From: Gamarada debralockiae | Taxonomy: Eukaryota; Ascomycota; Leotiomycetes; Helotiales; Hyphodiscaceae | NCBI GenBank assembly: GCA_002803225.1 | Contig: NXFV01001953.1 | Coordinates: 1 to 64,000 of the forward strand | Direction: 5' to 3' | DNA length: 64,000 nt | Translations under genes and position numbers: made by a program | Shown: piece after piece, positions 12,834 through 24,184 of the stretch | How the letters are laid out: every line of letters starts with the position of its first letter | Position numbering within the stretch: position 1 is the stretch's first letter | The notes under the pieces: model-generated | The model's input: the letters and a program-made list of their open reading frames with translations, nothing else | Told to the model about the DNA's origin: nothing | Database searches by the model: none

Positions 12834-14950
12834 ACCGGTATTTGGCTTCTGAGTGCAGCATATTCCCCAGCCTCAATCGCCACCTTACGACTAGCCAATT
12901 CAAACTTCCAATCCACCCATCTCTGCAATGGCCTCACCGATATCTCAATCTCAACATTCTTTGATTCTCTCGACTCAACATCAACTGGAGCAAACCCAAG
13001 GAAGAACCTTCAATGGGAATTCCCCACCAGCTTCAACAGGCTTCCCATATATCTGCACGATATACCTTCCTTCTTGAGCACCAGTATTCGCGACCCTGAC
13101 ACTACAGGAATAGTCTCGTTGCTCGAAGGCCGCCTAACTTTGAGATCTGACAGAGAGAATGCGGTATACGACAAACCGTACCCAAGAGGAAACGCAGCCT
13201 CTACCCTCAAATAAGCCAGAAGTCTCTGTCCAAACATCTATCATACGTAATAGTCTCTCATTCCTATCGAAAAGCGGGAGATGATCCTCATGCGTCGGAA
13301 TAGAGTACAGAAGACGACCAGAGACCTTGACGCGTCCGAACAACACGTCCGCGAGAGAATGGCTGCCTTCAGAGCCACTGTGCCAGATAATCAATATCGC
13401 AGGGACGCTGTCCCGCCACTCCTCCATGATGACTGCTCCCGCTGTTACAATCGTAACTTTGTACGTGGATTCGCTGCGCTGACAGCTTGGACATCTCGCG
13501 GACGCAGATGAATGGACGCTCGATCTCCATCAGTTCCCATCTTTGTAGCGCCGATTGAGATGTTCTGCTCAGAAGTTTCCTTGCCAACTACCTCCGAACC
13601 ATCGCCAGAAGGAAACTGCTTCAACAAGTCGGGATTCTCTTTGATGGAAGGAATAATATATTTGCCTTCGTCCTCTGCATTGCATCCCACGGCCACAATA
13701 GCAACATCAGCTCCCTCAGCCGCTGCAACAGCTTATACGATCTCATCAGAATCAGTTAACGTGACCTGCGCCTCTGAAAGCGTTGCGCCGATACCTTGAA
13801 ATGGGGATACGACGACCGGGTTGCGGGTATTGGAGGAGCCTCGATGACCGGTATTTGCAGCGTTGGCCAACCGTCCAATTATAGGACAAAAAGAGACTCT
13901 CCTGTATAGTGGATGTAACGGCCTCTTGTCCACTGCGTCGTTCTTGAGAAGAACCATGGGTCTAGCGCCCACAGTAAGAGCCGGCTCTGCATGCTCCTTT
14001 CTGAATAAAAGACTCGGATCCGGATTTTCCACGTCTCGTTCCGCAGAATGTTCAAGCTGAGTTGCGAGGATTCTCTTCCCCGTCACATGTACGCCTCCAT
14101 GGTATCCATGGTAATAGAGCCTTCTTTGAGGACAGCAGGAAGATGCACAGCGCGTTGCTGCGCAAACGGAATTTCGATATCCAGCCCATTCTTAAGAGAA
14201 CGTACTGCATCTCTAACCCAAAAATGAAATGCGAGATAACAAAGCCCTCGATTCCCCATTGTCCCCTTAGGATATCCGTGAGTAATGCCCTGTTCTAGCC
14301 AGCCCATTCCCCATTTACGGAATTATAGCTCGACATCACAGCACTTACTCCCTGCTATATCACTCTCCTAAAATGCGGGAGATAAACTTCATGTAGAGCC
14401 TTCTCATCGACTTTGATGTCGGCCTTGAAGCGGGCGTTCTCCATTGAGTTCAGCGCCAGCGCTTCACGCACGTCATGACATTCCTCCCCGCTCTCCTCGT
14501 CAACGCAGCCCAAAACTCACCCAAGAGCAACGGATCTTCACCATACGTCTCCTGATCCTCCCCCACGCAGGATGACGAGGGAGGTTAATACAAACCCCAC
14601 TAAAGAAATTACACCCTTTGATCCGCACCTCGCGGCCTATTGCAAGACCGACTTGTTCTTCGAGGGAGACGCCCCAGATCACGCCGCGAGCTGTGGATAC
14701 GGGGTAGATGTTGCTCCGAGCCGACGGTGGCGCTGTAGGGCCGTCGCTGAAGCGGATTCCGGGAATGAGGAGGCGCGGGATACGACCGTAGACATATGGA
14801 GAAAGGTTGTAGCCTTGTGAGAGGTCGTGGGTGAGGCCGTGCCAGAAGGGGACGTCGCCGTCCAGGAGGTTTTCTTCTTGTGTCAGTTGGAGATTCGCAG
14901 GTTTTGACGAGCTGGACTGGTTTGTCGAACGTGAGAAGAGGGGAAGACAT
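12834..14950 (-). pseudogene. GH3 beta-glucosidase pseudogene (full-length but frameshifted)
   Basis: Read on the minus strand from the ATG at 14950, pieces in alternating frames follow glycoside hydrolase family 3 order. They are the N-terminal TQEENLLDGDVPFWHGLTHD; IPGIRFSDGPT; EVRIKGCNFFSGVCINLPRH; VRDAVRSLKNGLDIEIPFAQ (about 14250-14150); RLANAANTGHRGSSNTRNPV (about 13870); AVGCNAEDEGKYI (about 13690); SLADVLFGRVKVSGRLLYSI (about 13350); and the fibronectin-III-like FPLGYGLSYTAF (about 13190). The last piece (EISVRPLQRWVDWKFELASR) ends near 12834. An intact relative would be a beta-glucosidase of about 800 aa. Several frameshifts, in-frame stops and apparent internal losses between the recognisable blocks rule out a working enzyme. 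The catalytic GVRDA-type Asp motif is altered from the usual SDW context. Confidence 0.85.
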
Positions 14951-15943
14951 GGCTTTGGTTGAAATCTCTTCAGAGTTCTCAGGGGAGTGAGAAGGGCCGC
15001 GCGAGAGTTGACACTTGTTGAGTAACCAAAGGCGTGTCTTTCGCGACATACCCAGAGGAGATTCTGTGCTTTGAAGATTCTGGACCAGAGTTCTGAAATA
15101 GAACTTCCTATTACTACTTCAGTAATGGAGATTAGAAATACGACAAACATTGATGATCCAACGCCTTTAAATCGATCCTGGTTTACGACTTCATTTTCCC
15201 CACTTCCTATCCGGTCGTAAGTCTTGCCAGTTATTATCAAGCTAGTACTCGTAGGTCCCGGCTTGTCCTCATTTGGAAACTGCACCTATCCAGAAAGCAA
15301 TATGAAATACATCGCAAAAAGTATATAATTCGTCAATCGTAATGCGATTCATAAGAGATATTTCCCGTCACGAGTTCATCATTTATCAATGGCTTTCTAC
15401 CAATTTGAGTTGACTGCCAAACGTTTCATGCGTAAGACCAGTTCTTGGGGCGTGATGCCTGCTCTTCTGACTTCTGAATAGATGATAGGAGTATAGTCCT
15501 GAGTTTTGAAATCTATCTTGTCAGTCACAAGTCGATTTCATTAGAAGACTGCATAGCCATATCTTCATTTCAGAGCGCCTCTTCTGGTGCTTCGTAACTT
15601 AAAGTGGGTAATTGAATTGAAGAATGCCGCGATGGTTGCCAATAGGAATATATACGATGAAATTACAGTTCATATCAATCAAATCACCAGAACATCGTGG
15701 CCCTATACTACAAGGAACCAGCCAACTGTAAACGACAAACGACACCAAGTGGTTGTTCCCGGTACGGTCCCCGTACCCCCACGCTATGACCCTTGGAGAG
15801 ATCGCCAGTCCAAAAGAAACTGCCAAGCAAATTCCAAAGAAGCCCCTGCCAATCCAAGGATAGAAAGGAGACGGAATCCCTGCGTGCACATGAGACTTGT
15901 GAAGATCCTTAACCCTGGGGCCCATCCTCACCATGTGAGCACG
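14951..15943. other. Upstream flank of the GH3 pseudogene (duplicated at 23.3-23.7 kb) and unassigned DNA
   Basis: The part 14951 to about 15345 is the former GH3 promoter and 5' leader; it is recognisably repeated at 23284-23690. The rest, to 15943, shows no assignable gene. An open frame on the minus strand at 15934-15599 (111 codons) contains one hydrophobic stretch but has no recognisable family and is not called. Confidence 0.5.
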
Positions 15944-16629
15944 TCAAATGTATTGATGCTTCTCCCTCAAGTGTTTGTGCAACTTCTCCCTCCGGCAATA
16001 TCCCCTTCCCCTATTATTTCCACATCCAGAAACATGGCAATGGTGTCTAGTACGGAGATGAATCGTGCCGAAATGTCTTTGGAGGTCGCTCAGCCGAGTG
16101 AAGGTGAGGTTGCAGCTAGGACAGGAGTGCGATTTTACTCTGGGAGAAGGAGAATCGGGAGATGAGGTGGAGGAGACTGGAGTGGAACATTGTGTCGGCT
16201 GGGCGAGATTGGGCCTGTTGTTGGTGATTGGAGAAAGTGACGGTACGTTAATGGTAGAGGGGTAGAGAGGGTTGGAAGGATAGTACAGATTTGATGGGTG
16301 GGTCAGAGGTAGAATCTGGCTCTGGCTGTGAATAGTAGGATGGATCTCGAAGTGTGAAAGATCGTAGATGGTTTGGGCATTTGATGCGATAAATTCGTCA
16401 TTGGATGTAATGAAAGTGTTCCACTCGAGTTCATAGAAACCAGGAAGAGTTGTGTCGAATGCTCCACTGTCTGAAAGCAGAGTATGTGGGGCTTTGTGAC
16501 TGTCTTGCATACTAGACTGAGAGCCAGCGACAAATCGGCTTGAAATTGATCCAGTCAGTGAGAGAAAGATCGCTGACAAGGTGAAAACACTTACCTAGCA
16601 AGCAAGCCTTCCTTGAAGAAATTGGTCAT
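15944..16629 (-). CDS. Small C2H2 zinc-finger protein
   Basis: A short first exon (16629-16595, starting MTNFFKEGLLA) joins across a 56-nt intron (16594-16539: GTAAGT donor, CTGAC branch, AAG acceptor) to the main exon 16538-15944, giving 209 aa. Residues about 145-168 form a classical finger (CPSCNLTFTRLSDLQRHFGT then IH: C-x2-C-x12-H-x4-H). A second, degenerate finger follows (CHVSGCGNNRGRGYCRREKL then HKHLREKH). The middle is Ser/Pro/Asn-rich and low in complexity. It is probably a nucleic-acid-binding protein; the target is unknown. An upstream exon cannot be excluded, because the first exon is only 35 nt. Confidence 0.65.
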
Positions 16630-17158
16630 CGTCGCAAAACTATCGTGTGGAAACTGAAGAATTGCAAAGGTTTCGATGTTGTAGAACAAAGGAAGTTGCT
16701 GCAGTTGTTGCAAAATCAGACAAAATCCCACACTTGGAGATTGTGTAGACACTGCAGGAGGACATCTGAGAATCAGAGAAGGAGATACTAATACTTATAC
16801 TGATGGCTATTCCCATAAAATTTGTTCTATTCCAGCTACGACCAGCGAGTTTGTAAACTCTTTGGCAAAGTATGTGAACATTTTGATATGGTTTCTCTGC
16901 TCCGCAGGTACTGCCTCCAGGTGATAAGGGAAGTTCGGATATTCTAGCAGTAAGAATTCGATCATGAGCGAGATGCACACACTAGCACAATTATGACTTG
17001 TAGTCATGCAGAAATGAAACAAATACTGCGAGACACTCTAAAGTTCATGAACTTTTTCTGAGTAGGGGAAAATGGACTTTTTGTTATACAGTATGAATCA
17101 TGGCGCGAGCTGGTATGGACAAAGCAGGGTGGGGGGACGCACCAAGGATCATACGGAG
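16630..17158. other. Intergenic, nothing recognised
   Basis: This is the 5' flank of the zinc-finger gene on the minus strand. The segment 17040-17158 carries GGGGGGACGCACCAA directly before the inverted-repeat element. That short string resembles the end of the elements at 29.9 and 31.5 kb, but is too short to prove relation. Confidence 0.4.
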
Positions 17159-17753
17159 GTAAGAGCTGGCGGCATTACTCGCCGCACCCCCAAGCGAGAC
17201 CCCACCTTCTTGACGAGTCTCACCCTATAACACTTAATTTGTAAACAAATCTTATAGTCACATCAAAAATAGATAATCTATTCTATCTTTGTCTCTTTTG
17301 CATAAGAATTATTATAGTGACAACTGGAAAACCCTTAGATGCACTAAAGTACGCGGCATATGAAAGGAGGGAAAATCGTGGAACCAAATTGTAAAACTTA
17401 TATATCTTCTAAGTCCATGACTTAAACACAAATGCGAAGATCTAGTAACAGATAAAGCACTAGATTACTAAGTTGGAAAACTCTCTTATAAGTATTAAAG
17501 AGATAAAGAGACTGCTATAAGAGCCGTAGGACTACGTTAAGCTAGATAATTAAATATTTAATAAAGGCATGCTTATAAGATTAAATACATTATCGCTGCA
17601 AATGGAATCTCTACCGTATATTAAATTTATAAAGAAATACAAGTACTATAAGAAATAAAAGATTACGTATCAAAAGACTCAATATTAGTTGAGAAATAAG
17701 GGTTGTAGTAGGTCTCGCTTAGGGGTGCGGTGAGTAACGCCGCAAGCTCTTAC
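17159..17753. mobile_element. AT-rich MITE-like element with ~46-bp terminal inverted repeats
   Basis: The left end begins GTAAGAGCTGGCGGCATTAC at 17159. The right end, read on the minus strand from 17753, begins GTAAGAGCTTGCGGCGTTAC. The arms match over about 46 bp through the shared CGCACCCC-AAGCGAGACC, with only a few mismatches. The 500-bp interior is strongly A+T-rich, lacks open frames and is bounded sharply by the GC-rich arms, which suits a RIP-mutated non-autonomous DNA transposon. A TA target duplication would fit if the arms start one base inward, but the boundary is not certain. Confidence 0.75.
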
Positions 17754-18470
17754 AGTACCTTCGTCGGGACATGAATCCAATAGTTAGGTTCACCTACCGT
17801 ATGCTGAAGCTTTCTGGGGTCTCAGGTCTGGGACCCCATCCAGCCTGCTGAGCCCATTCTCCGCTTCACATCTCCATATGCGCGAAGTGACGGTGGTCAG
17901 AGCAGATACCAAATCATCTACCCCCGTAACTCCGTATTGTTTGTCGTATCCGAATCTTCAAAAGCCCCTGAGCGTGTTTGAAGCTAACGCCCCAAGACAG
18001 GACCGACGTACAGTACTTGGGACGAAAAGGAGGTGGGAGGGTTGTGTCTGATGCCTCAAGGATGCTCCCCTGCAAACCCCACCATATTTCAACTTCCCGA
18101 TCAGACAACCTTCCATCGCTTACCGGGCGCGGATAGATTGACCCACCTGCATGACATGCAAGGCCAGAGGTCCAGTCAACGTTGGTTTATTCTTAATAAT
18201 ATCTGAACTTTCCTCTGCTTCTCACCGACTCACGTGTCCAATTTTATTCCACACGCGACAACCTCCATTGGCTGCGAATATCTGAACTTCTCCGTATCTG
18301 CAGCTTCCACGATGCGACCGCCGCCGCCAAAGGCCACTCATGGCGGCCAAACTTGGAAGCACTTTCTATTAACTTGGCCCATCACCAACTCAAGTCGCTT
18401 TCTCCATCACCCCCAGATTGTCAAATCAACGATATGAAGTCGGATACTCACGTTTGCATTGGATAATACC
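17754..18470. promoter_or_regulatory. Intergenic / upstream region of the Myb-ankyrin gene
   Basis: About 700 bp between the inverted-repeat element and the ATG at 18471. No gene is supported. The last 250 bp are pyrimidine-rich and presumably hold the promoter and 5' leader. Confidence 0.4.
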
Positions 18471-21303
18471 ATGGCACATTCTTTTGGTAGTTTGTGGTCG
18501 CGAGAAGGACCGATCCATGAGCCTGAGAACAAGAAGGCTGGCAAGCCAGGCTGGGAGTGGACACCATCCCGAGAGCGACAATTGTTTCGGCTTGTTGCTA
18601 AAGGTAATGTTCCATGGAAGCATATTGCTACAGCCATGTATGAACCCCCGTCTCCTGGCAAGAAAGAATTCGCTCCGTGGTATGATTCCAGAACCGTTGT
18701 TCGTAAGGCCTAGGCTAACCAGCATGAATGACAGCAAAGCAGCCTGCCGAACGCACTGGCATAAGATAACGGACATGAAACCCCGGGAAACATACATTAA
18801 GGATCAATCCCGCAAGGAAAAGCAAAGGGAACAACTAGAGCGGGCTTTTGAGCAGTATCAATTGCGCCAGTCCCAGTCCCAGTCGCCCGCTCCGGTCATA
18901 ACTGAACCTTTTGGAGGGCCCGAGCACCGGTCAACGCTCGCATCCGTTCTCGATGTTACTTTCGACTCCTCGGGGTCTCATGCCACCAACCGTCCTGGGG
19001 CATCGTCACCAGAACAACGTAGTGATGCTCCAGATATACGGTCCCTCCCTCTGTTAACCTTAGAGGGAACAACGCCGGCCGACTCTGTTCTGTCTATTAC
19101 GACGCCAACAGCACAGGATATCGTGCACTGGCCCTTTGCACATGATAAGACGAGAACGCCAAAGGAATCGATGACGAGCCCGGTAGGAGCAGGAGTTGAT
19201 GGATCGTTGCAAGGCATACACACGATAAGCAGAAAACGCCCGGCACCATCTGAGTTCAGTGAACCTACAGATGGCACCTCACGAGGACTTTTGAACCACC
19301 GGTCCACTGCCTCTATTGAGAAGGAACCTGCATCGGTCCAACAACACTCCAAGTCCGATTTGGTTCATGAAAGTGCAAATCCATGCTCTATTATGCAGAT
19401 TACTGGTCTCTCCTCCGTTCAAGAGGAGCCCGAGATAGCAACAGAATCTAAGATGACCGTCGCCGAGGTGGAAGATGAAATGAAAGCCCCTCGGGGTTTC
19501 ATTGGTTTCATAAGGTATGGATTAACGAAATCTCGACTGTCCGTTCAGAGTATGATCTCTGCTTCCGGGACAATCAGATCTCGGTTCTCCTCTCGGAGGT
19601 CTTCTCGGCGATCCTCCGTTCGATCCGTGCGACCGGAGGACACAATTTCATCTGCTTATGCCTCCTACCTATCCAACCGGGACCAACTTCCCCCGGCACT
19701 TCAACCCACTCCGCCCATTTATGGTCGGACAGGCCGACAACTGACAAGTCTTTTCTTGGAACTGAAAGTGGCTGGCGCAACCGACAACGAGGTTGCAAGA
19801 AGACTGGAGAAGCTCCTGCGAGACATTGGCCCTGTCAAAGCACAGCACATCACTGGAGTTCGAAGTGGCCTTGGGGAAACCGCTCTCGAAGTGGCCTTAG
19901 CGCTAGGCAATGTGCCCGCTTGTCGAGCTCTCCTGGATGCTGGAGCTGATGTGCACGCGAGAACTTCTGACGGCAAATCACTTTCTGAATTTGGTCGCAT
20001 AGCTATGAGTCAAGCCAACAACAATGCAATGTACTTCGCCATTGGCGCCTGTCGAAACGAAATCCTCTCCCATTCTCATCCTAAAAAGAGCAGTCAGGGA
20101 TCCGGGAAAACGTCAAAGGCGAAAATGAATACAGCGTCCGACGAGCATACTCAGTTGGAGGGAAGTGGCCAACTTGTTCAAATAAATGAAGGTCCCAGCG
20201 ATGCAAGCAAATCCGAGAGTACACCGATCTTACTACCCCAGCAAAACCACGACGAAATTCAAGTCTGGCCATCGAGCACGAACGACGCGCTACAGCAAGC
20301 CTCTGGAGGCATGTACTTGATTGGAGATGGGTCTCCATCGGGATCAAATTCTACTTTGACGCCTAGGGCAGCTCCCAAGCCAAGCGCCTATGTTCCTGAG
20401 CTACTTCCATCACAGCAGACTCCAACTCGAGGCGTTCCAGACTTGGTAGCCTATTACAATGCCGTGGGCTCCCAGCAACAGAAGCCATTTCAACATTCCC
20501 CGGCGAATGCTATCCTGAGCGCCCAGCCAGATCCCACATATTTGCCTCATTTTGATAGCTTTCCGGATCCCCCAGCCTCGACCTCACTTGTTGGCGGATC
20601 CACGACACCAGACATGTCATCAATAGCTGGGAACGCCCCCCATGGATCTGTATCCCATGGATTAGGAACGGCATCAGACAATGGCTCCGCTCAATTTGAG
20701 CTACTTCCCGAGCTACTTCCCGATGGCCGCATGGCATATATCCTACCTTTCAATAATCACTCAGTCCCTGGCGCTCAGAACTTTCCACCATCAGCAAGTG
20801 CACTGTCAGTTCCCAGCTCGCAGCCTCGAAACTTCCACAGAAATTCCCGAGAGTCTGACAGCCTAGTCTGGCTTCGAGACTCGATGATGCAGACGGAGGC
20901 ACTTCGACCGATTATGTCTACCCCAATGGTTCAACCGTCAGTGCGTGCGCCAGCCTTTAACGCCAATACTCCTATGACACATCAAGCTCCCTACTCAAAT
21001 GATGTCCAACAGTCATACCTTCAAGACTCCGACTCCGCAATGAGCTACACCTTCCCAGTTACTCTACCAACCTCGAATCCCTATCAAATCGAAGCGATTG
21101 AGCCTCGGAATCAGCAGGCGTCTTCTGTTCATGATTTATCTATGTTTCAACCGAGTCATACGCCGGATCCGCACCCTTACCAAACTGCTTTATTCGATCC
21201 GGAACTGGAAGAAATGTTCTTCGACCCCATGCCACCGCTAGATGACCCATTGGTGGACAACAACTTCATCTACGACTGGGATTCTCTCCCGCCGAGCCAT
21301 TAG
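18471..21303 (+). CDS. Myb/SANT-like and ankyrin-domain protein
   Basis: Exon 1 (18471-18702) and exon 2 (18743-21303) are joined over a very short intron of about 40 nt (GTAAGG donor, CTAAC branch at 18715, CAG acceptor). A 37-nt version with AAG is also in frame. The product is about 930 aa. Residues about 25-95 show the Myb tryptophan pattern: GWEWTPSRERQLFRLV, then VPWKHIA, then CRTHWHKI after the splice. A coiled, Gln-rich stretch follows (KEKQREQLERAFEQYQLRQS). Residues about 440-510 carry an ankyrin-like pair (GETALEVALALGNVPACRAL, LDAGADVHAR). The long C-terminal half is Ser/Pro/Gln-rich and ends in an acidic tail (LFDPELEEMFFDPMPPLDDP), reminiscent of an activation domain. It is likely a nuclear regulator; no family name is claimed. 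Confidence 0.75.
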
Positions 21304-22384
21304 GAAGAAGCTCATGAGAGGGGCATCTTCGCGATGTGCTAGGGGTATTTTGGATGAGAGCCTCTCTACTGTAAATTTACTCTACAAAATTTTCATGCCA
21401 GTTGATGATATTTATGGGGCGCTAATTCTAGATTAGGTCGCTGCGAAAAGCATTGGAGCATGTGGAGTTGCATCAAGGCTGAGGGGTTTTGGCTGTAGCA
21501 TGTCTCTTGAGTGAACATGGAGTTTCACCAACTTGCCAGCATTTTATTGCTGGGTCCTGTGAGATCAAGTAATACCTTGCAACGACAGCTCCCATCAAAC
21601 TCCCGTCACTCGAGCGTAAGCAGAAAATGAATATCGGCGATGAAACAAGGAAGAACAGCAACGATACCGACAATGACAGCAATTCTCTCACTCGAGAGAT
21701 TTTGATCTCAACTTTCCAAACTCCGTCCAAGTTTCCAAAGCAGGCGTCTCACCGTTTTCTCTGTACAGAGTGTGCACTCCACTCGCAAGCGCAAGCGACT
21801 TGTTGACATTCGAAACTAGGAGACGCACTTTCGCCACGTACAATAGAAAGTTAAGGACTGATGGTGTTTGCCCCTTTAAAAAGACCCCCGCCTCCGAGCC
21901 AAATCCCGCCTTTCGTTTCACAAACAGTTCCAAAATTCGAATTAGCAATATTGCATGGGATCCTCTATAATCAGAAACTAATTCCATTACACAACACTTT
22001 CCAGCCCAAACAGCTTCCGAAATTTAAAGCCTTACGATAGAGAATATTGCCCCATAATTGCTAAGGCAATGAACCCCATTCAGATACTAAACCATAAAAG
22101 TCCCTGAGTTGTAAAGCATATATGCCAAAAGTCTGCACAGCCAGGCAAAGCCGGCGGCGACGAATGGGCCTAGAATTTCCTCTGCCCAATCATAACCATC
22201 ATTTCAACTACGGAACAATGACACATTCCTGTGGTAAGCTAGCGCCTAACTAGCGTAGGAATGGTACTGGTGTATCGCACTGTACTCCGGACTGCCGCCA
22301 GCCGTCAAAGAATAAGCCGGCGCTACAAGTGGAGGTGTATTTGTTAACCCCACGTTGATGCTCTTTTCAGGACGCAACAGTTCT
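21304..22384. other. Intergenic; two unassigned minus-strand frames
   Basis: Minus-strand open frames at 21987-21688 and 21730-21473 overlap in different registers; one has a hydrophobic stretch (SLSVSLLFFLVSSPIFIFCL). They could be a remnant of a gene, but no family is recognised. The rest (21990-22384) shows nothing. Confidence 0.3.
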
Positions 22385-23127
22385 TATAATCTTGTGATGT
22401 CCCACTTTAGCAGCGGAAATCTCATCTGATGAAGGGTTATAAAGACTCAAAATCTTCTCATACACCTTGTGGTAACAGTGTAATGCAGTATCATAGGATT
22501 TCTGATTCTCCAAGCAGTAAGCTAGATCGCGCATAGACTCGATGGTGTCTTCGAAAGTCGTGCAGTGGGAATTTTGATGATATTCGAGAGCTCACCGAAA
22601 GTGTTTCTCTACATCTCTGTGAGCTCCTTGATATGATAGCGTGTATGCCAGATTGAGGACGATGTTGATAGTACGTGGACGATTTAGTCCATAGATTTTC
22701 TCATTGTGCTGTCACACACGCTTTCTAGAGACTCGGGCTTTCTCTAGCTGCTGCTGCTTCAATAAAAGTGTCACTGCAAGATCATACAGAATATACACAG
22801 ACCTTGGATGCTCCGGCCCGTGTGCCTTAACTATAATGTCTGCCATCTGTTCTTGTATTTCCAAGGCCTGTTCATGCTTTCCCTGATCACCTAAGATCGT
22901 TGCCAGGAAATTCCTGCTCAGCAGGGTATATCTGCCGTCGGGTCCTTCAAGCTCTGTCAGACCTTTAGCAGACTCTTTGCATATTCTCTCGGCCTCATCC
23001 AGCTTTCCTTGAACCCACAAAGTCCTACTTAAGGTTAACCTAGCACAAAATCGCTTTAATGGACTAGGGTCAGAAGTTTTAGTGTACTAGTCAATGGTTA
23101 CTCTAAGCAAGTTCTCCGCCTCCCTAA
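22385..23127 (-). pseudogene. TPR (kinesin light chain-like) repeat protein, pseudogene fragment
   Basis: A single minus-strand frame from about 23127 to 22385 encodes consecutive tetratricopeptide motifs: GKLDEAERICKESAKGLTEL, LGDQGKHEQALEIQEQMADI, HPRSVYILYDLAVTLLLKQQ, then RPRTINIVLNLAYTLSYQGA and ESMRDLAYCLENQKSYDTAL. The spacing is typical of the C-terminal TPR arrays of fungal NB-ARC or NACHT receptors. The frame is broken by in-frame stops after about VTID (TAG), after RVSRKRV (TGA, about 22712) and after EKHFR (TGA). There is no start and no N-terminal effector or nucleotide-binding part. Upstream it is joined directly to a GH3 fragment. This is a relic, not a working gene. Confidence 0.75.
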
Positions 23128-23690
23128 ATCGGTGAGGCCGTGCCAGAAGGGGTCGCCGTCGAGAAGGGAGAGGGATTCTTCTTGTGTCAGTTGGGAGAGA
23201 AGGACTGTTGCGGGTTGAGATAGAGATTCACCGGTCTTGAACGAGCTGGACTGCTTTGTCGAACGTGAGAAGAGTGGAGACATGGCTTTGATTGAAAGTC
23301 TTGAAGTGTTTTAAGGAGTGCCTAGGGAGGCGGTTCTGCCCAGAGTCAATGAACAATTGCTGACTAATCGTCAATTGGGAACTTCTTCATGGCATACCGA
23401 GAGGAGGTTTTGAGTGCTTGAAAGGTCCAGGAGAAAAGTTCTGGAATAGGACTTCTTATTATTGCTACGTTGAAAGATTACATATACTACAAGTTTGGGA
23501 TATAATTTCCTTGAACAACTCTGGAAAACGGCTCTCTCTTCGTTCACAAGTGTCGACCCATACCTTGACGTCAAGTCGTCTTCCGCTAGTCAAATCTTTC
23601 TCATTGTCCAACGACTTCAAGGGCAATACGAAATATGTCGCAAAACTACAATTGGTCAATTTCGTGTTGCTCATACAATGTACGCGTCTT
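23128..23690 (-). pseudogene. Partial duplicate of the GH3 5' end and promoter
   Basis: From the ATG at 23283 the minus strand encodes MSPLFSRSTKQSSSFKTGES and, further on, SQLTQEESLSLLDGDPFWHG and LTDL, which is the N-terminus of the GH3 gene at 14950. Homology then stops at about 23128, where TPR sequence begins. The similarity continues upstream of the ATG: several blocks at 23284-23690 match 14951 to about 15345 (for example CATACC-AGAGGAG and the AAATA-TCGCAAAA block). So about 0.55 kb, including a promoter, was duplicated. This copy retains an uninterrupted first ~50 codons, unlike the copy at 14950, which has lost bases here. Confidence 0.75.
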
Positions 23691-24184
23691 GATCGCGGTG
23701 TGTCGCTCAGATTTATGTACATACAGTAATCCAGTGGCACCGGGTACTAATTTTGACTTTTGCCAAGATTGAATAACATTCTCGCTGGCCGGACAAGCTC
23801 GATGATTATGCAGCCGTGCCGAGACATGACGAAATAAAGGAGGTTATTTCTCGCTAATCCCACCGTCCCTGAAACGCACGGACGCTGATCGCAAGTGGGC
23901 ATTTTTCGGATCTTCAACGAGAAAACACCACCAATTTCAATCTGAGGTAGGTCCCGGCGAATATCAATCAAGCTGTACATCACAATCACAACTCGAAGAC
24001 CAGAGAACTCAACAAGTTCGCTGTCTCAATTCATCTGAATATTAGCTTGGTGGCTTGTGCAATGGAATGATTCTCATGCAGCACGATACGCCACACCATA
24101 TTTCTTTTGATGCTTGGTATAATCTGCTGCTCTGCTAGGTAGAACCATGAGCGACTCGCTTGCATCGCACGATATCCAGCAACG
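23691..24184. promoter_or_regulatory. Intergenic / upstream of the LaeA-like gene
   Basis: Nothing coding is recognised. The segment leads up to the start codon at 24185 and should carry its promoter and leader. Confidence 0.4.

Noticed and set aside
17131..17147. GGGGGGACGCACCAA as a solo terminus of the 29.9-kb element family
   Set aside because: Only about 14 bp match; could be chance.
18703..18734. 32-nt intron ending at ACAG in the Myb-ankyrin gene
   Set aside because: Breaks the reading frame and is shorter than plausible; CAG at 18742 keeps the frame.
22704..22886. Plus-strand frame over the TPR relic
   Set aside because: Antisense to clear TPR motifs.
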